Source: HNR sp040400085
Lineage (GTDB): Bacteria; Actinomycetota; Actinomycetes; Actinomycetales; Microbacteriaceae
Direction of reading: 5' to 3'
DNA length: 64,000 nt
Assembly (NCBI GenBank): GCA_040400085.1
Contig: JBBAQX010000017.1
Location: 1 to 64,000, forward strand
Shown here: in pieces, positions 32,240 through 41,632 of the stretch
Position numbering within the stretch: the stretch's first letter is position 1
Layout: each line of letters opens with the position of its first letter
Position numbers and translations under genes: made by a program
The notes under the pieces: model-generated
What the model was told of the DNA's origin: nothing
What the model saw: the letters and a program-made list of their open reading frames with translations, nothing else
Databases searched by the model: none

Positions 32240-33052
32240 TTAGCGTGAGAGAATCGCCAACGCTTCCTCGTGTAATAAGCCGTTCGTGGCCAGGGAGTTG
32301 CCGTTCCAAGCTCCCGGGGTTCCGTCGATTCCGCTGAATCTTCCCCCGGCTTCTTCGACAATAGTAATCACCGCCGAGAGGTCGTAGGGCTTCACATCAA
32401 ACTCTCCCGCAACGTCTATGAGTCCCTCGGCGAGCAGCATATAGGACCACGAATCACCAAACGCCCGATCTCTCCAGACGCTTCGGGTGAGGGTGACGAG
32501 CTCATCTAAGTACCCGGCCTGGTCCCACTGCATGATGCTTTGGAAGCTGAGCCAGGCATCCTCAAGCTTTTCGACCTGCGATGTTTTTAGGGGGGTGGCT
32601 GGTTCCTCGTTGACGCTTTTCCATGCTCCGCCGCCGCGAGTAGCCCACCAGCGGGTGTTCGTGGCGGGGGAAGAGACAACCCCGATTTGGGGAACCCCGT
32701 TGATCTCGAGCGATATGAGGGTGGCCCAGCCGGGGACTCCCCGCATGAAGTTTGCGGTGCCATCGATGGGGTCAATGATCCACTGGCGCTGTGCCGTCGA
32801 ATCTCCTCCTTCGCTCGTGCCGTATTCTTCTCCCAGAACTCCGTCTGCCGGGCGCTTTTCTTGTAGGGTGGCCCTGATCGCGCGTTCGACGGATTGGTCC
32901 GCGTCGGTTACGTTGGTGCGGTCTGGTTTCGTCGACACGACCAAGTTGTCCGCACGGAAGCGGTCCAGCGAAATGCCGTCTGCGATTTTTGCGAGGGACA
33001 GGGCAAGCGTGAGATCGTCGGAGAGGCTGTTGAGTGATGGTGGTGTGTTCAC
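32240..33052 (-). CDS. HisN-like histidinol-phosphatase / inositol monophosphatase family
   Basis: A 270-residue IMPase-superfamily enzyme. Metal-site motifs VLGEEYGT, the WIIDPIDGTANF block and the C-terminal KPYDLSAVITIVEEAGG fit the actinobacterial histidinol-phosphatase (HisN) branch better than the paralogue at 7006 does. It would hydrolyse L-histidinol phosphate in histidine synthesis; no other his gene is in the window. The GTG start at 33052 lies six bases behind TAGGCT, fitting a leaderless message. It converges with the MarR gene. Confidence 0.82.
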   Translation of the reverse strand: MNTPPSLNSLSDDLTLALSLAKIADGISLDRFRADNLVVSTKPDRTNVTDADQSVERAIRATLQEKRPADGVLGEEYGTSEGGDSTAQRQWIIDPIDGTANFMRGVPGWATLISLEINGVPQIGVVSSPATNTRWWATRGGGAWKSVNEEPATPLKTSQVEKLEDAWLSFQSIMQWDQAGYLDELVTLTRSVWRDRAFGDSWSYMLLAEGLIDVAGEFDVKPYDLSAVITIVEEAGGRFSGIDGTPGAWNGNSLATNGLLHEEALAILSR

Positions 33053-33058
33053 TGTTAT

Positions 33059-33064
33059 AGCCTA
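33059..33064 (-). promoter_or_regulatory. -10 hexamer TAGGCT for the HisN-like gene
   Basis: Six bases before the GTG at 33052 on the minus strand. There is no ATG or ribosome site nearby, so the hexamer helps decide the start. Confidence 0.4.
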
Positions 33065-33137
33065 CTTGACCGGAGGGTTGGGGTCTTGTGAAGAAATAAT
33101 CCGTGCTTTTTCGTCCGATCCGATATAGAGTTTAGCC

Positions 33138-33296
33138 ATGACGAACTTTTCGATTACGCGAACCGTAGGCTCTTCTCGCGTTGCTCGTAACTCGAGTGAA
33201 GGGTCGCGTGTTATTGGGTTCCTTCGGGTGTTCATTGGTGTCTCAGTCGGGCTGGTTGCCGTCATGAGTGCAGTTGCCGGGGTATCAACTCTGTAG
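33138..33296 (+). CDS. Possible 52-residue membrane protein
   Basis: A short frame of 52 codons plus stop. A hydrophilic Ser/Arg-rich first half is followed by a hydrophobic C-terminal helix (about residues 27-52, from VIGFLRVFIGVSVG on). TAGAGT ends six bases before the ATG, the same spacing as other leaderless starts here. It sits alone in the gap between the HisN-like gene and tRNA-Lys. Coding status is uncertain because there is no recognised family. Confidence 0.35.
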   Translation: MTNFSITRTVGSSRVARNSSEGSRVIGFLRVFIGVSVGLVAVMSAVAGVSTL

Positions 33297-33388
33297 AAGG
33301 CAGCCGAACGAGGGGCAAACTTTACGCTCGTTTTGCGCTCGGCTGATATTCGTAGTAATGTCTTATCTGTTGTCCAAAAGATGACATC

Positions 33389-33461
33389 GCACCTCTAGCT
33401 CAATCGGCAGAGCAACTGACTCTTAATCAGTGGGTTCCGGGTTCAAGTCCCGGGGGGTGCA
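33389..33461 (+). tRNA. tRNA-Lys (CTT)
   Basis: A 73-nt cloverleaf. Acceptor GCACCTC pairs with GGGGTGC, the D-arm contains AGCTCAATCGGCAGAGC, the anticodon loop is CTCTTAA with CTT at 33422-33424, and the T-arm is CCGGGTTCAAGTCCCGG. The terminal CCA is not encoded. A strong terminator follows at once. Confidence 0.97.
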
Positions 33462-33468
33462 CTCGAAG

Positions 33469-33498
33469 CCTCTTACCTCTCGCCAGGTAGGGGGTTTT
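33469..33498 (+). terminator. Terminator after tRNA-Lys
   Basis: A ten-pair stem (33469-33478 with 33485-33494, two G-U pairs) with a 6-base loop, followed directly by TTTT. Confidence 0.75.
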
Positions 33499-33563
33499 CG
33501 TCTTTGGTGCCCAAAATGAAAACGCCACTAGCATTTGGGGGCTTGAAAGTAATACCCTGAGGC

Positions 33564-34739
33564 ATGGATGTCTTTTTGCACACCGTAGCAACTGCGGTGC
33601 CCCCTCATATTCTTGTTCAAACTCAGGCACGGGACGTATTCGGTAGCCAGCCCCATCTCACCAGGCTGGGGCAGCGACTCGTGCACGCGTCCTTCGACGC
33701 CTCGGCTATTGAAACGCGTCGCAGCGTGGTCGAAGACTTCGATCTGGATGCCACCGTCGAGACACCCACTTTCTTCGATCAGGAATCGGGGCTCCTCCTG
33801 AGCCCATCGACGAGAACTCGCAATGAGCTGTATATTCGGGAGGCTCACAAGCTGACCCTCGAGGCGGCCCGCAAGGCGATCGCGCAGACTCCTGGCCTTC
33901 GAACCGAAGACATTACCCATGTGATCACTGTCTCGTGCACCGGGTTCTACGCACCCGGGCCCGATTACCAGCTTGTCCGCGAGCTGGGCCTCAACACGAA
34001 TACCCTGCGGTACAACATCGGATTCATGGGGTGTTACGCATCCTTTCCCGCGCTTCGGGCTGCCCAATCGTTCTGCCTGGCCGACTCCAATGCCGTTGTG
34101 CTGATCGTGAGTACCGAGTTGTGTACTATCCATATGCGGTCCTCGAACGACCCCGATCAGATAGTCGCTGCGTCCGTCTTTGCCGACGGTGCCGCGGCAG
34201 CGATTGTGTCGAGCCGTGATGATATCGCGGGAAACCGGCTGCGAATCGACCGATTGGCGAGCGACCTCACCCCGGTAGGTGAGGGCGACATGGCATGGAC
34301 AGTTGGTGACGAGGGGTTCGAGATGATCCTCAGCGCAGCCGTTCCCAAAATCATCGACACCTATATCGAAGGCGCGATTAAACCTATCCTCGGCGACGAG
34401 CCCGACCTCCTGGCTGACCCGGCTGGGAAGGTCAAGCATTGGGCGGTACATCCCGGCGGCCGCAGCATCCTCGATAAGGTCGAATCCAGGCTCGGACTCA
34501 GCGAGGCTCAGCTCGCTCATTCCCGCGAGACCCTCCGCGAAGTGGGCAATATGTCCAGCGCCACGATTCTCTTCGTGCTGAAACGGATACTGGATGCCTC
34601 GATGACTGATGCTTCGCTTGCGGATGCTCAACCGGGCAAGACCCCCGAACCTACCCCGGAACGTGTGGTCGCGATGGCCTTCGGGCCCGGCCTCACCGTA
34701 GAGACGGGACTGTTTACCAAGCAGATCTCGGAGCTCTAA
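33564..34739 (+). CDS. Type III polyketide synthase (alkylresorcinol/alkylpyrone type)
   Basis: A 391-residue chalcone-synthase-fold enzyme. The catalytic cysteine is in GFMGCYASFPALR (about residue 157), the histidine in HWAVHPGG (about 297) and the asparagine in GNMSSATILF (about 330), so the triad is complete. It extends fatty acyl-CoA or acyl-ACP starters with malonyl-CoA to make alkyl-resorcinols or pyrones. The following methyltransferase and flavin monooxygenase genes give the same enzyme classes as srsABC of Streptomyces griseus, which makes methylated phenolic lipids of the membrane. The stop overlaps the next start (TAATG), so translation is coupled. Confidence 0.92.
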   Translation: MDVFLHTVATAVPPHILVQTQARDVFGSQPHLTRLGQRLVHASFDASAIETRRSVVEDFDLDATVETPTFFDQESGLLLSPSTRTRNELYIREAHKLTLEAARKAIAQTPGLRTEDITHVITVSCTGFYAPGPDYQLVRELGLNTNTLRYNIGFMGCYASFPALRAAQSFCLADSNAVVLIVSTELCTIHMRSSNDPDQIVAASVFADGAAAAIVSSRDDIAGNRLRIDRLASDLTPVGEGDMAWTVGDEGFEMILSAAVPKIIDTYIEGAIKPILGDEPDLLADPAGKVKHWAVHPGGRSILDKVESRLGLSEAQLAHSRETLREVGNMSSATILFVLKRILDASMTDASLADAQPGKTPEPTPERVVAMAFGPGLTVETGLFTKQISEL

Positions 34740-35476
34740 TGAGACAAGCGCTAACGAGCAATGCGCCGGGCGGGTGGGGACGGTCTTTCCGTTCGCGCGA
34801 TGCCGCAGCGCAGGAGCTTATGGACGACCCGCACTGCGACGCGGAAAAACTCCGGCGCACCTATCAGCAATTTGCTGTTATCAACCGGGTGGTCGCTGGC
34901 TGGCGGCGAACCTATGCTCGCCGTATCCGCCCAAGGTTTACGGGTCAGCAGCACACGTTACTCGACGTGGGAACGGGCGGCGGCGATATCGCCCGTGCCC
35001 TCGCGGGGTGGGCGAAGTGCGACGGGGTCTCGCTCGCCGTGACAGCGATAGACCCGAATGCCGCTGCGATTGGATTTGCCGCGGGTCAGGCATCCGCCCC
35101 ATCGATAGAGTGGCTCAGCTGCCTGAGCTCCGATCTCGTGCGCGAGGGCCGTCAATTCGATTTCGTCGTCTCGAATCACGTGCTGCATCACCTCACGGGC
35201 GAAGAGCTGGGAGCCCTGCTTATCGATTCCGAACGGCTCGCGACGGGGCTCGCGCTGCACAGCGATATCAGGCGGTCGAGCGTTGGTTACGGGCTGTTCT
35301 CCGCGCTGACGCTACCCCTCGTGCTCGCTCCTCCCGGGCGAACATCCTTCATCCGGCCGGACGGTCTGACTTCGGTGCGCCGGAGCTTCACCGAGGGGGA
35401 GCTGTCGGGCGCGATCCCGTCCGGTTGGATTGTTCAGCGGCAGGCTCCCTATCGCATCCTGCTCACGCGAGGATAG
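34739..35476 (+). CDS. Class I SAM-dependent methyltransferase of the phenolic-lipid operon
   Basis: A 245-residue methyltransferase. SAM motif I is LLDVGTGGGDIARAL (about residues 74-88), with the acidic motif II near AIDPN and motif IV FVVSNHVLHHL. S. griseus SrsB is an integral-membrane methyltransferase of a different fold, so this is a functional rather than a homologous counterpart. The likely substrate is the product of the adjacent type III PKS or its hydroxylated quinol. Its start overlaps the PKS stop by one base and the flavoprotein gene follows after 7 bases. Confidence 0.88.
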   Translation: MRQALTSNAPGGWGRSFRSRDAAAQELMDDPHCDAEKLRRTYQQFAVINRVVAGWRRTYARRIRPRFTGQQHTLLDVGTGGGDIARALAGWAKCDGVSLAVTAIDPNAAAIGFAAGQASAPSIEWLSCLSSDLVREGRQFDFVVSNHVLHHLTGEELGALLIDSERLATGLALHSDIRRSSVGYGLFSALTLPLVLAPPGRTSFIRPDGLTSVRRSFTEGELSGAIPSGWIVQRQAPYRILLTRG

Positions 35477-35483
35477 GAGCGAA

Positions 35484-36617
35484 ATGTACGATGTGGCGGT
35501 TGTCGGTGCCGGGCCGGTGGGGCTCGCGCTGGCCGCGTTCCTCCTCGAGCGCGGTGCTAACGTTGCCCTGATCGAGGCCCGCGCCGAACCCGTGCGGCAT
35601 TCGCGGGCTATAGGTATCCACCCGCCCTCGCTCGAGGCGCTCGAATCGATAGGGGTTGCCTCCCAAATTGCGGACGAGGCGGTCCAGATCACCGGCGGGA
35701 TGGCGATCAATCGAGGGCGGATGCTCGGGAAACTTTCCTTCGACCTCCCTGGTTCTCGCTACCCTTTCGTCGCGTCCCTGCAGCAGCATCGCACGCAGGA
35801 GTTGTTGGAGCGTGCCGTCGTTGAGCGCTCGCCGGACGCGCTGTTTCGCGGTTATCGCGTTCACGGACTCGCCCGTAGCGGAAAGGGGCTCGTGCTGGAC
35901 GCCGCGAGCGAAGAGCATTCGGAGGCGCTCCGCATAGAGGCCCGCTTCGTGGTGGGCGCCGACGGCCCGCACAGCGTTATCCGCAGCCTGGCACACGGGC
36001 AGGTCACGGCCCGGGTGTATCCCGACACCTATGTGATGGGAGATTTTGCTGATGGGACCACACTCGGAGCCCAAGCTGTGATCTGCCTGGAGCGGGGAGG
36101 CGTGGTGGAGACGTTCCCCCTGCCGGGTGGGGTGAGGCGCTGGGTCGCCCACTGGCAAACATCTCGTTCGCCACGCAGCGCCGAAGGCTTGGCCTCCGTC
36201 ATCCACGAACGCACCGGCCACGCTGTCGACCCGCTGAGCGCCACCATGTTCAGCAGTTTTCAGCCGCGTCGTAGGCTCGCTCGTCGAATGCTGGGTGAGA
36301 GGGTCGCAATAGTGGGGGACGCCGCCCACGAGATAAGCCCGATGGGCGGGCAGGGGATGAACCTGGGTTGGCTGGATGCTTTCGAACTGGGGGATGCTCT
36401 CATTCGCTTTCTGCGGTCAGGTGACACCACTCAGCTTTACGCGGCTGAGAGATGCCGCTTGGCTGCCGCGAAACGAGCCGCGCGATTGGCGCAACTGAAT
36501 ATGACAGCGGGGAGACCGGCATCCGCCATTGTTGATGGTTTTCGTGTTCCTGCCGTCCGGATTGCTGCCACACCCCCACTGGGCAACTTAGCTGCGCGGC
36601 TCTTCACGATGCAGTGA
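35484..36617 (+). CDS. FAD-dependent aromatic monooxygenase of the phenolic-lipid operon
   Basis: A 377-residue class A flavoprotein hydroxylase (PHBH/UbiH-like). The N-terminal dinucleotide fold is DVAVVGAGPVGLALAAFLLERG, the DG motif is FVVGADGPHSVIR, and the GD motif is VAIVGDAAHEISPMGGQGMNLG. It probably hydroxylates the alkylresorcinol ring toward a quinol or quinone, the role of SrsC in Streptomyces. ATG at 35484 with GGAGCGAA upstream is the start; the open frame from 35430 overlaps the methyltransferase gene. Confidence 0.9.
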   Translation: MYDVAVVGAGPVGLALAAFLLERGANVALIEARAEPVRHSRAIGIHPPSLEALESIGVASQIADEAVQITGGMAINRGRMLGKLSFDLPGSRYPFVASLQQHRTQELLERAVVERSPDALFRGYRVHGLARSGKGLVLDAASEEHSEALRIEARFVVGADGPHSVIRSLAHGQVTARVYPDTYVMGDFADGTTLGAQAVICLERGGVVETFPLPGGVRRWVAHWQTSRSPRSAEGLASVIHERTGHAVDPLSATMFSSFQPRRRLARRMLGERVAIVGDAAHEISPMGGQGMNLGWLDAFELGDALIRFLRSGDTTQLYAAERCRLAAAKRAARLAQLNMTAGRPASAIVDGFRVPAVRIAATPPLGNLAARLFTMQ

Positions 36618-36751
36618 AGCTATTCGGACCACGGTGCTCTGGCAGTCTGAACCGCCGGGGGCAGTTTTGCCGAGTTTCCTAGTGTATTCTCGTAGAGCCA
36701 ATATTAGATAGGTCGACACTTTTTTCGAGTTGACCGAATCGAGGAGGATTT

Positions 36752-38125
36752 GTGAGCAACTACGCTGTAGTAAACCCGGCGACGGGTGAGACAATTACCG
36801 AGTATCCGACCGCGACAGACGCGCAGATTCAAGATGCGATCTCCGCCGTACACGGGGCGCAGAGGAGCTGGGCGAAGGATCACACTGTCGCACAGCGCGC
36901 TGCCGTGATCACCCGCGTGGCCGAGCTGTATATCGAGCGTCGCGAGGAACTATCGCAGATTATCGTGCGCGAGATGGGTAAGCCCATCGAGCAGGCCCGC
37001 GGCGAGGTTGATTTTGTCGCCGATATCTACAACTACTATGCGGATAACGCAGAGGAATTCCTGAAGGATGAGCCGATTGCTCCCGCAGGGGGCGGTTCCG
37101 CTTTCGTGCGCAAGAGCGCGCTTGGGCCGCTGGTTGGCATCATGCCGTGGAACTTCCCGTATTACCAGATCGCACGTTTCGCGGGACCCAACCTTATCCT
37201 GGGCAACACGATTCTCCTGAAGCATGCACCGCAGTGCCCCGAGTCTGCACTCGCGATGGAGCAGATCTTTAAGGATGCCGGTCTGCCGGAGGGCGCGTAT
37301 GTCAACATTTTCGCAACCAACGAGCAGATCGCGGACATCATCGCCGATCCGCGTATCCAGGGCGTTTCACTTACCGGTTCCGAGCGCGCGGGCGCGGCTA
37401 TTGCCGAAATCGCTGGCCGCAACCTGAAGAAGGTCGTGCTTGAGCTTGGTGGCTCGGACGCGCTGATCGTGCTGAGCACTGACAATATTGATGAGGCCGT
37501 TGAGATGGCGGTCGCTGGCCGCCTCGAGAACAACGGTCAGGCCTGCAACGCGTCGAAGCGCACACTGGTGATGGACCACCTGTACGAGGAGTTCGCCGAG
37601 AAGTTCGCGGCAGCGCTTGGCGCGATCAAGCCGGGGGATCCCACCCTCGACGACACTGTCCTCGGCCCGCTGTCCTCTGAGGCTGCGTCTTCGCGCCTGC
37701 AGGAGCAGATCGAGCGCGCGATTGCCCAGGGTGCTGTTGCCCGGGTCGGTGGAGCTGAGCGCGATGGAAACTTCGTGCCTACGACTCTGCTCACAGATAT
37801 CACGCCCGAGAACGACGCCTACACTGAGGAGCTCTTCGGCCCGGTCGCATCGCTGTATCGCGTGACTTCCGAGGAGCACGCGATCGAGGTTGCAAACGAC
37901 TCGCCCTTCGGCCTTGGCGCCGTGGTAATTACGACTGACGAGGATCAGGCAATGCGCGTGGCCGATGCTCTCGACGTTGGTATGGTGTTCATCAACGAGG
38001 TCGGGGGAGACTCTGCTGAGCTTCCGTTCGGCGGCGTCAAGCGTTCCGGTGTTGGCCGCGAGCTGGGCCGTTTCGGTATCGACGAGTTCGTCAACAAGAA
38101 GCTGATTCGTAACAAGGGCAACTAG
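36752..38125 (+). CDS. Succinate-semialdehyde dehydrogenase
   Basis: A 457-residue aldehyde dehydrogenase close to the NADP-type actinobacterial succinate-semialdehyde dehydrogenases (GabD2-like). Motifs are IMPWNFPYYQIARFAGPNLILGN, LTGSERAG, the general base in VLELGGSDA, and the catalytic cysteine in ENNGQACNASKR. It oxidises succinate semialdehyde to succinate and could finish GABA breakdown begun by the polyamine genes at 12.5-20 kb. A GABA transaminase is not visible. GTG at 36752 follows GAGGAGG. The gene is alone between terminator-like structures. Confidence 0.88.
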   Translation: MSNYAVVNPATGETITEYPTATDAQIQDAISAVHGAQRSWAKDHTVAQRAAVITRVAELYIERREELSQIIVREMGKPIEQARGEVDFVADIYNYYADNAEEFLKDEPIAPAGGGSAFVRKSALGPLVGIMPWNFPYYQIARFAGPNLILGNTILLKHAPQCPESALAMEQIFKDAGLPEGAYVNIFATNEQIADIIADPRIQGVSLTGSERAGAAIAEIAGRNLKKVVLELGGSDALIVLSTDNIDEAVEMAVAGRLENNGQACNASKRTLVMDHLYEEFAEKFAAALGAIKPGDPTLDDTVLGPLSSEAASSRLQEQIERAIAQGAVARVGGAERDGNFVPTTLLTDITPENDAYTEELFGPVASLYRVTSEEHAIEVANDSPFGLGAVVITTDEDQAMRVADALDVGMVFINEVGGDSAELPFGGVKRSGVGRELGRFGIDEFVNKKLIRNKGN

Positions 38126-38146
38126 GTAGCTGCCTTTCCTCAGGGC

Positions 38147-38188
38147 CGGGGCTGTTTGTCGCAATAGGTGTTGTGGCGAACGGCCCCG
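38147..38188. terminator. Bidirectional hairpin between the SSADH and GNAT genes
   Basis: A stem of about 14 pairs (38147-38160 with 38175-38188, three G-U pairs) and a second small hairpin (CGGG/CCCG, 38190-38203). No U-tract, which is common for actinobacterial terminators between converging genes. Confidence 0.6.
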
Positions 38189-38220
38189 CTCGGGTTTAAG
38201 CCCGTGGGATTTGACCCATT

Positions 38221-38700
38221 TCAGAGATTGAGCTTAAACCCGTAGTGGCTTCGCGTGAACCCCAGCCTCTCATAGAATCGATGAGCTCGTACCCGTTCTG
38301 AATTCGAAGTCAGCTGGACCAAACGGCATCCTCGTGCGCGTGCCTGGTCAATCGCCCAGCGCATCATCTCTGCCCCTAGGCCGTTGCCCCGTATCCCGGG
38401 GTTGACCCTGACTGATTCTATGTTGCATCGCCAGCCTCCCTCCCGTAGGAGACCGGGAATGAAGGTGAGCTGCATCGTGCCAACGACGTTGTCTTGGGAA
38501 TCGTCGACGACTGCGAGCAGCTGATGTGGATCCCCGTCTATGAGGTGGAAGGCTTTTTCATAGACGTAAGCATTTTCTTCTGTGACCTTTTCGGCTGTTT
38601 CGCGGAAGCTATCCGTTGCCATGAGATCAAGTATCGGTTTGATATCGACGACTGTCGCTCGGCGGATTGTAAATAGTCCTCCGGGGAGCTTCAGGTTCAT
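38221..38700 (-). CDS. GNAT-family N-acetyltransferase
   Basis: A 159-residue GNAT protein. The acetyl-CoA-binding motif A is seen as VNPGIRGNGLGAEMMRWAIDQARARG (about residues 98-123) followed by the VQLTSNSERVRAHRFYERLGF motif B. Substrate unknown. It lies 13 bases downstream of the LAL-type regulator and is probably part of that transcript. AGGAAGAAA upstream supports the ATG at 38700. Confidence 0.87.
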   Translation of the reverse strand: MNLKLPGGLFTIRRATVVDIKPILDLMATDSFRETAEKVTEENAYVYEKAFHLIDGDPHQLLAVVDDSQDNVVGTMQLTFIPGLLREGGWRCNIESVRVNPGIRGNGLGAEMMRWAIDQARARGCRLVQLTSNSERVRAHRFYERLGFTRSHYGFKLNL

Positions 38701-38713
38701 TGGCGGTTTCTTC

Positions 38714-41632
38714 CTAGATTAGCCCGCGTTCCGTCGCCGCAGTCGCTGCTTGTGTGCGGGTGCTGACATCGAGTTTACGCAGTATCGCGGAGACGTGCAC
38801 GCTGGCCGTTTTGCTGCTCATGAAGAGCTTCTCGGCTATTTGTTTGTTCGTAAGGCCTTCCGTGAGGAGGCGAAGAACCTGATGTTCCCTGTCAGTGAGG
38901 GGGTGGAAGGCTCCGCTGGAACGGGATGTTTTTTGGGCAGTCAGCGTAAGCCCCGCACGCTGCGCAAACGACAGACACGAGTCGGCGAGTAGTCCCGAGC
39001 CGAGCGTTTCTGAGAGCGTGAGCGCTTCCCGTAAAGCGTCGGTTGCGGCATCCCTGTCTCCGTTAGCGACGAGGCTGTGTGCTAATCGAATCAAGCAATA
39101 GGGGAGTGCTATTGCGGGAGCCACCGGTGTTTTAGCTTCAACAAGGGCTTTCTGCCAGGCCGCTGCTCTGGCCCCTGGGGCGGAAGCATCGCTGAGCTCG
39201 GCACGCGCTATTGCTGACCACAGGCTACTCATTGGTAACCAGACGGAGGCAACAAGAATGGCTTCGATGCGGTCTTCGAGAGAGCGGATGCTCGCCTCAT
39301 CCGCGATTACCGCCTGCGGAGTCTCCCCATTATGCTGTCGAACCGCCGCCATGACACGGGCAGCTATTGCGGCGAAAGGCAGGGCGTAAACAACCAAATC
39401 CAAGCTTGACTCGTCCTGAAGAATGATTGTCTCGGACCAAGCTTCAGCGAGATTGCCGAGTTCCAGATGTATCTGGGCGAGAATGCCCGCCGCTAGGTAT
39501 AGCGTTTGGGGTTCCTGGCGGGATAGCGCTCTCACCCTGTGATCGTTTTGACTAACGATTCCCAGCGCCGCGGATGCATCCCCTCGCCATAGTTTTAACC
39601 GTGCCTCATTCAGCAACAGGTACACCCCGAAACGGGGAATGTCGAAGAGTTTTCCTCGCGTAAGAAATCGTTCCGCCTCGTCCCAACGACCCAGACTCAG
39701 CAGCGGCTCCACCGCGTTGGACGACAGAATTGCACCGTGGCTTCGTTCGATACCAAAACGTCGAATAACCTGCAGACCACTCGTCGCGAGTTCGTATGCT
39801 CGCTCGTAATCGCCCAAATTGTTGTAGACGTCGGAACCATTTACACAGAGTTTCTGCAGTGCGCGAAGATCGTCACCCGCGGTCTCTTCTGAGCGGCGCA
39901 GTGACTCTAACCCTTCCACGAGGGAACCCGTGCTGACCAGAGACAACGCTCGAATGTTCGTTCCGAAAGACTCGTCGCGCCTGGAGCCAATCTTGACGGC
40001 AATCTCAAGGGAAAGATTCGCCAGCATCAAGCTTTGTTTATAGTTGCCGTAAATCATTTGGCGTGACGCCATATCACCCAGAAGACCGGCCCTGAATTCG
40101 TCGTCAACTCCGGGAGGAACCAGCTCGAGAGCCCGCTGGTGAAGCTCTTCCCCGCCATCACGCCCGAGCCCAGCCAGATACAACGCCTTATCGCGGAACA
40201 ACCGTGCCCGCTCTTGCGGGTCTAGGCTCGCCTGCTCAACATCCAGGATGCTGAGCAGGGTTAATGCCCTTTCGCTATTGCCTGCGTTGCTGTGCGCAGA
40301 TGCCGTCTGTCGAAACAGGTCTATTCGGCTCAGTTGTGCTTTTTCTGCCGCGTCTTCTATGTCTTCCCATAGCTCAAGCGCTTGCTCCCCGAGTGCAGCC
40401 TCGGAGCCATACGCATAAGACGAATGCGCTTGCCGCATTGCGGCAAGCATCCAGGGAAACGCTTTCTCAGCGTTTCCGTTGCTGAACCAGTGATGCGCTA
40501 TCTCGGCTGTGTATTTTTCTGGAGAAGAACTCGACTCGAAGTATTCTGCATACTGTTGGTGGAAGTGCCTGCTTTCGCCCGGAAGTAAATCCGTGGTCGT
40601 AGCCTCGCGCGCGAGAGCATGCCTGAACATATAGGTGTCGTCTGCGACCACGATAATGCTGTTATCTATGGCCTCGCGTAGCTGGGCGTTGAGTTCTGCT
40701 TCTGCCTGGGGGAGCACGTATCGCAGTGCGCGATGCGATACGGGGGTTCCCGAAACTGACAATGCTCGCAGCGTATGCTGCGTCTCTGGAGAAAGTCTCT
40801 CATAGCGGGCGAGCAACAAATCTCTGAGCGTATCCGGCAGCTCGGTATCGGGCTCCGCTTCATCGAGACGCACAAGCTCTTCAACAAAGAAAGGAACGCC
40901 TTCGCTCCGCTGATACACAGAATCCCTCAGAATATTCGATTGAAAATTTCCGGTGAGCTGTGCAACTAAATCGTAAACCTGATCTTTTGATAGCCGCTCA
41001 ACCCGATGACTGCTAATGTTGCGCATCCTGTTCGCCTCCGCGAGGAAGGACCGCAGGGGGTGGCGACGGGTCACATCGTCGCTTCGATAACTGAGAATAA
41101 AGAGGATGCGCCCCGACGTAATCGTCCGCAGCAAGAAGACGAGCACATTGAGGGATGCGCTGTCGATCCAGTGTAGATCCTCGATCACTACGACGAGGGG
41201 TGTGCGCCGCGACATCGTCTCGAGCAGAGTCGCGATACTTTCGTGGAGTCGCGCCGCACCGAATTCCTCGTTGAGTTCAGCGTGTTGGCCGAGCTCGGGA
41301 AGAAGGGTAGCGAGTGCGGTGGAGCCGGGGCCGGCATCCCCCATCGAATTTTCTGCGCCGTTTACGCGCACTAACTCGCGAAGGATGCCGATTATGGGCG
41401 AATAAGCCGCGGCCAGTGAGCCGACATCGAGACACTGCCCAACGGCAACCGTAGCCTCGGGTTTCAGGCTGTTGCAAAACTCTGTGATGAGACGGGTCTT
41501 TCCGACTCCTGCTTCGCCGCTGGCAATAATACAACGGGGGCCGTCTGAGATAGAGGATTCGAAGGCAGAACGAAATTCGGAGAGATCGGCATCGCGTCCG
41601 ACGATAGTCTGATTTGTCGCGATAAAGGTCAT
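38714..41632 (-). CDS. LuxR-family ATP-binding regulator (LAL/MalT type)
   Basis: A 972-residue large ATP-binding regulator. The N-terminal AAA/STAND ATPase has Walker A ASGEAGVGKTRLI (about residues 38-50) and Walker B PLVVVIEDLHWID (about 144-156). A long alpha-helical TPR-like middle follows, and the C-terminal LuxR helix-turn-helix is LTDREHQVLRLLTEGLTNKQIAEKLFMSSKTASVHV (about 910-945). Such proteins activate catabolic or secondary-metabolite genes on binding an inducer and ATP. Its start overlaps the stop of an upstream 87-codon gene (ATGA), and a GNAT gene follows. The regulated genes are unknown. Confidence 0.92.
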   Translation of the reverse strand: MTFIATNQTIVGRDADLSEFRSAFESSISDGPRCIIASGEAGVGKTRLITEFCNSLKPEATVAVGQCLDVGSLAAAYSPIIGILRELVRVNGAENSMGDAGPGSTALATLLPELGQHAELNEEFGAARLHESIATLLETMSRRTPLVVVIEDLHWIDSASLNVLVFLLRTITSGRILFILSYRSDDVTRRHPLRSFLAEANRMRNISSHRVERLSKDQVYDLVAQLTGNFQSNILRDSVYQRSEGVPFFVEELVRLDEAEPDTELPDTLRDLLLARYERLSPETQHTLRALSVSGTPVSHRALRYVLPQAEAELNAQLREAIDNSIIVVADDTYMFRHALAREATTTDLLPGESRHFHQQYAEYFESSSSPEKYTAEIAHHWFSNGNAEKAFPWMLAAMRQAHSSYAYGSEAALGEQALELWEDIEDAAEKAQLSRIDLFRQTASAHSNAGNSERALTLLSILDVEQASLDPQERARLFRDKALYLAGLGRDGGEELHQRALELVPPGVDDEFRAGLLGDMASRQMIYGNYKQSLMLANLSLEIAVKIGSRRDESFGTNIRALSLVSTGSLVEGLESLRRSEETAGDDLRALQKLCVNGSDVYNNLGDYERAYELATSGLQVIRRFGIERSHGAILSSNAVEPLLSLGRWDEAERFLTRGKLFDIPRFGVYLLLNEARLKLWRGDASAALGIVSQNDHRVRALSRQEPQTLYLAAGILAQIHLELGNLAEAWSETIILQDESSLDLVVYALPFAAIAARVMAAVRQHNGETPQAVIADEASIRSLEDRIEAILVASVWLPMSSLWSAIARAELSDASAPGARAAAWQKALVEAKTPVAPAIALPYCLIRLAHSLVANGDRDAATDALREALTLSETLGSGLLADSCLSFAQRAGLTLTAQKTSRSSGAFHPLTDREHQVLRLLTEGLTNKQIAEKLFMSSKTASVHVSAILRKLDVSTRTQAATAATERGLI

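Noticed and set aside
33528..34631. 367-codon minus-strand open frame opposite the type III polyketide synthase
   Set aside because: The plus-strand enzyme has a full catalytic triad; the antisense frame has no recognisable domain and is a codon-bias shadow.
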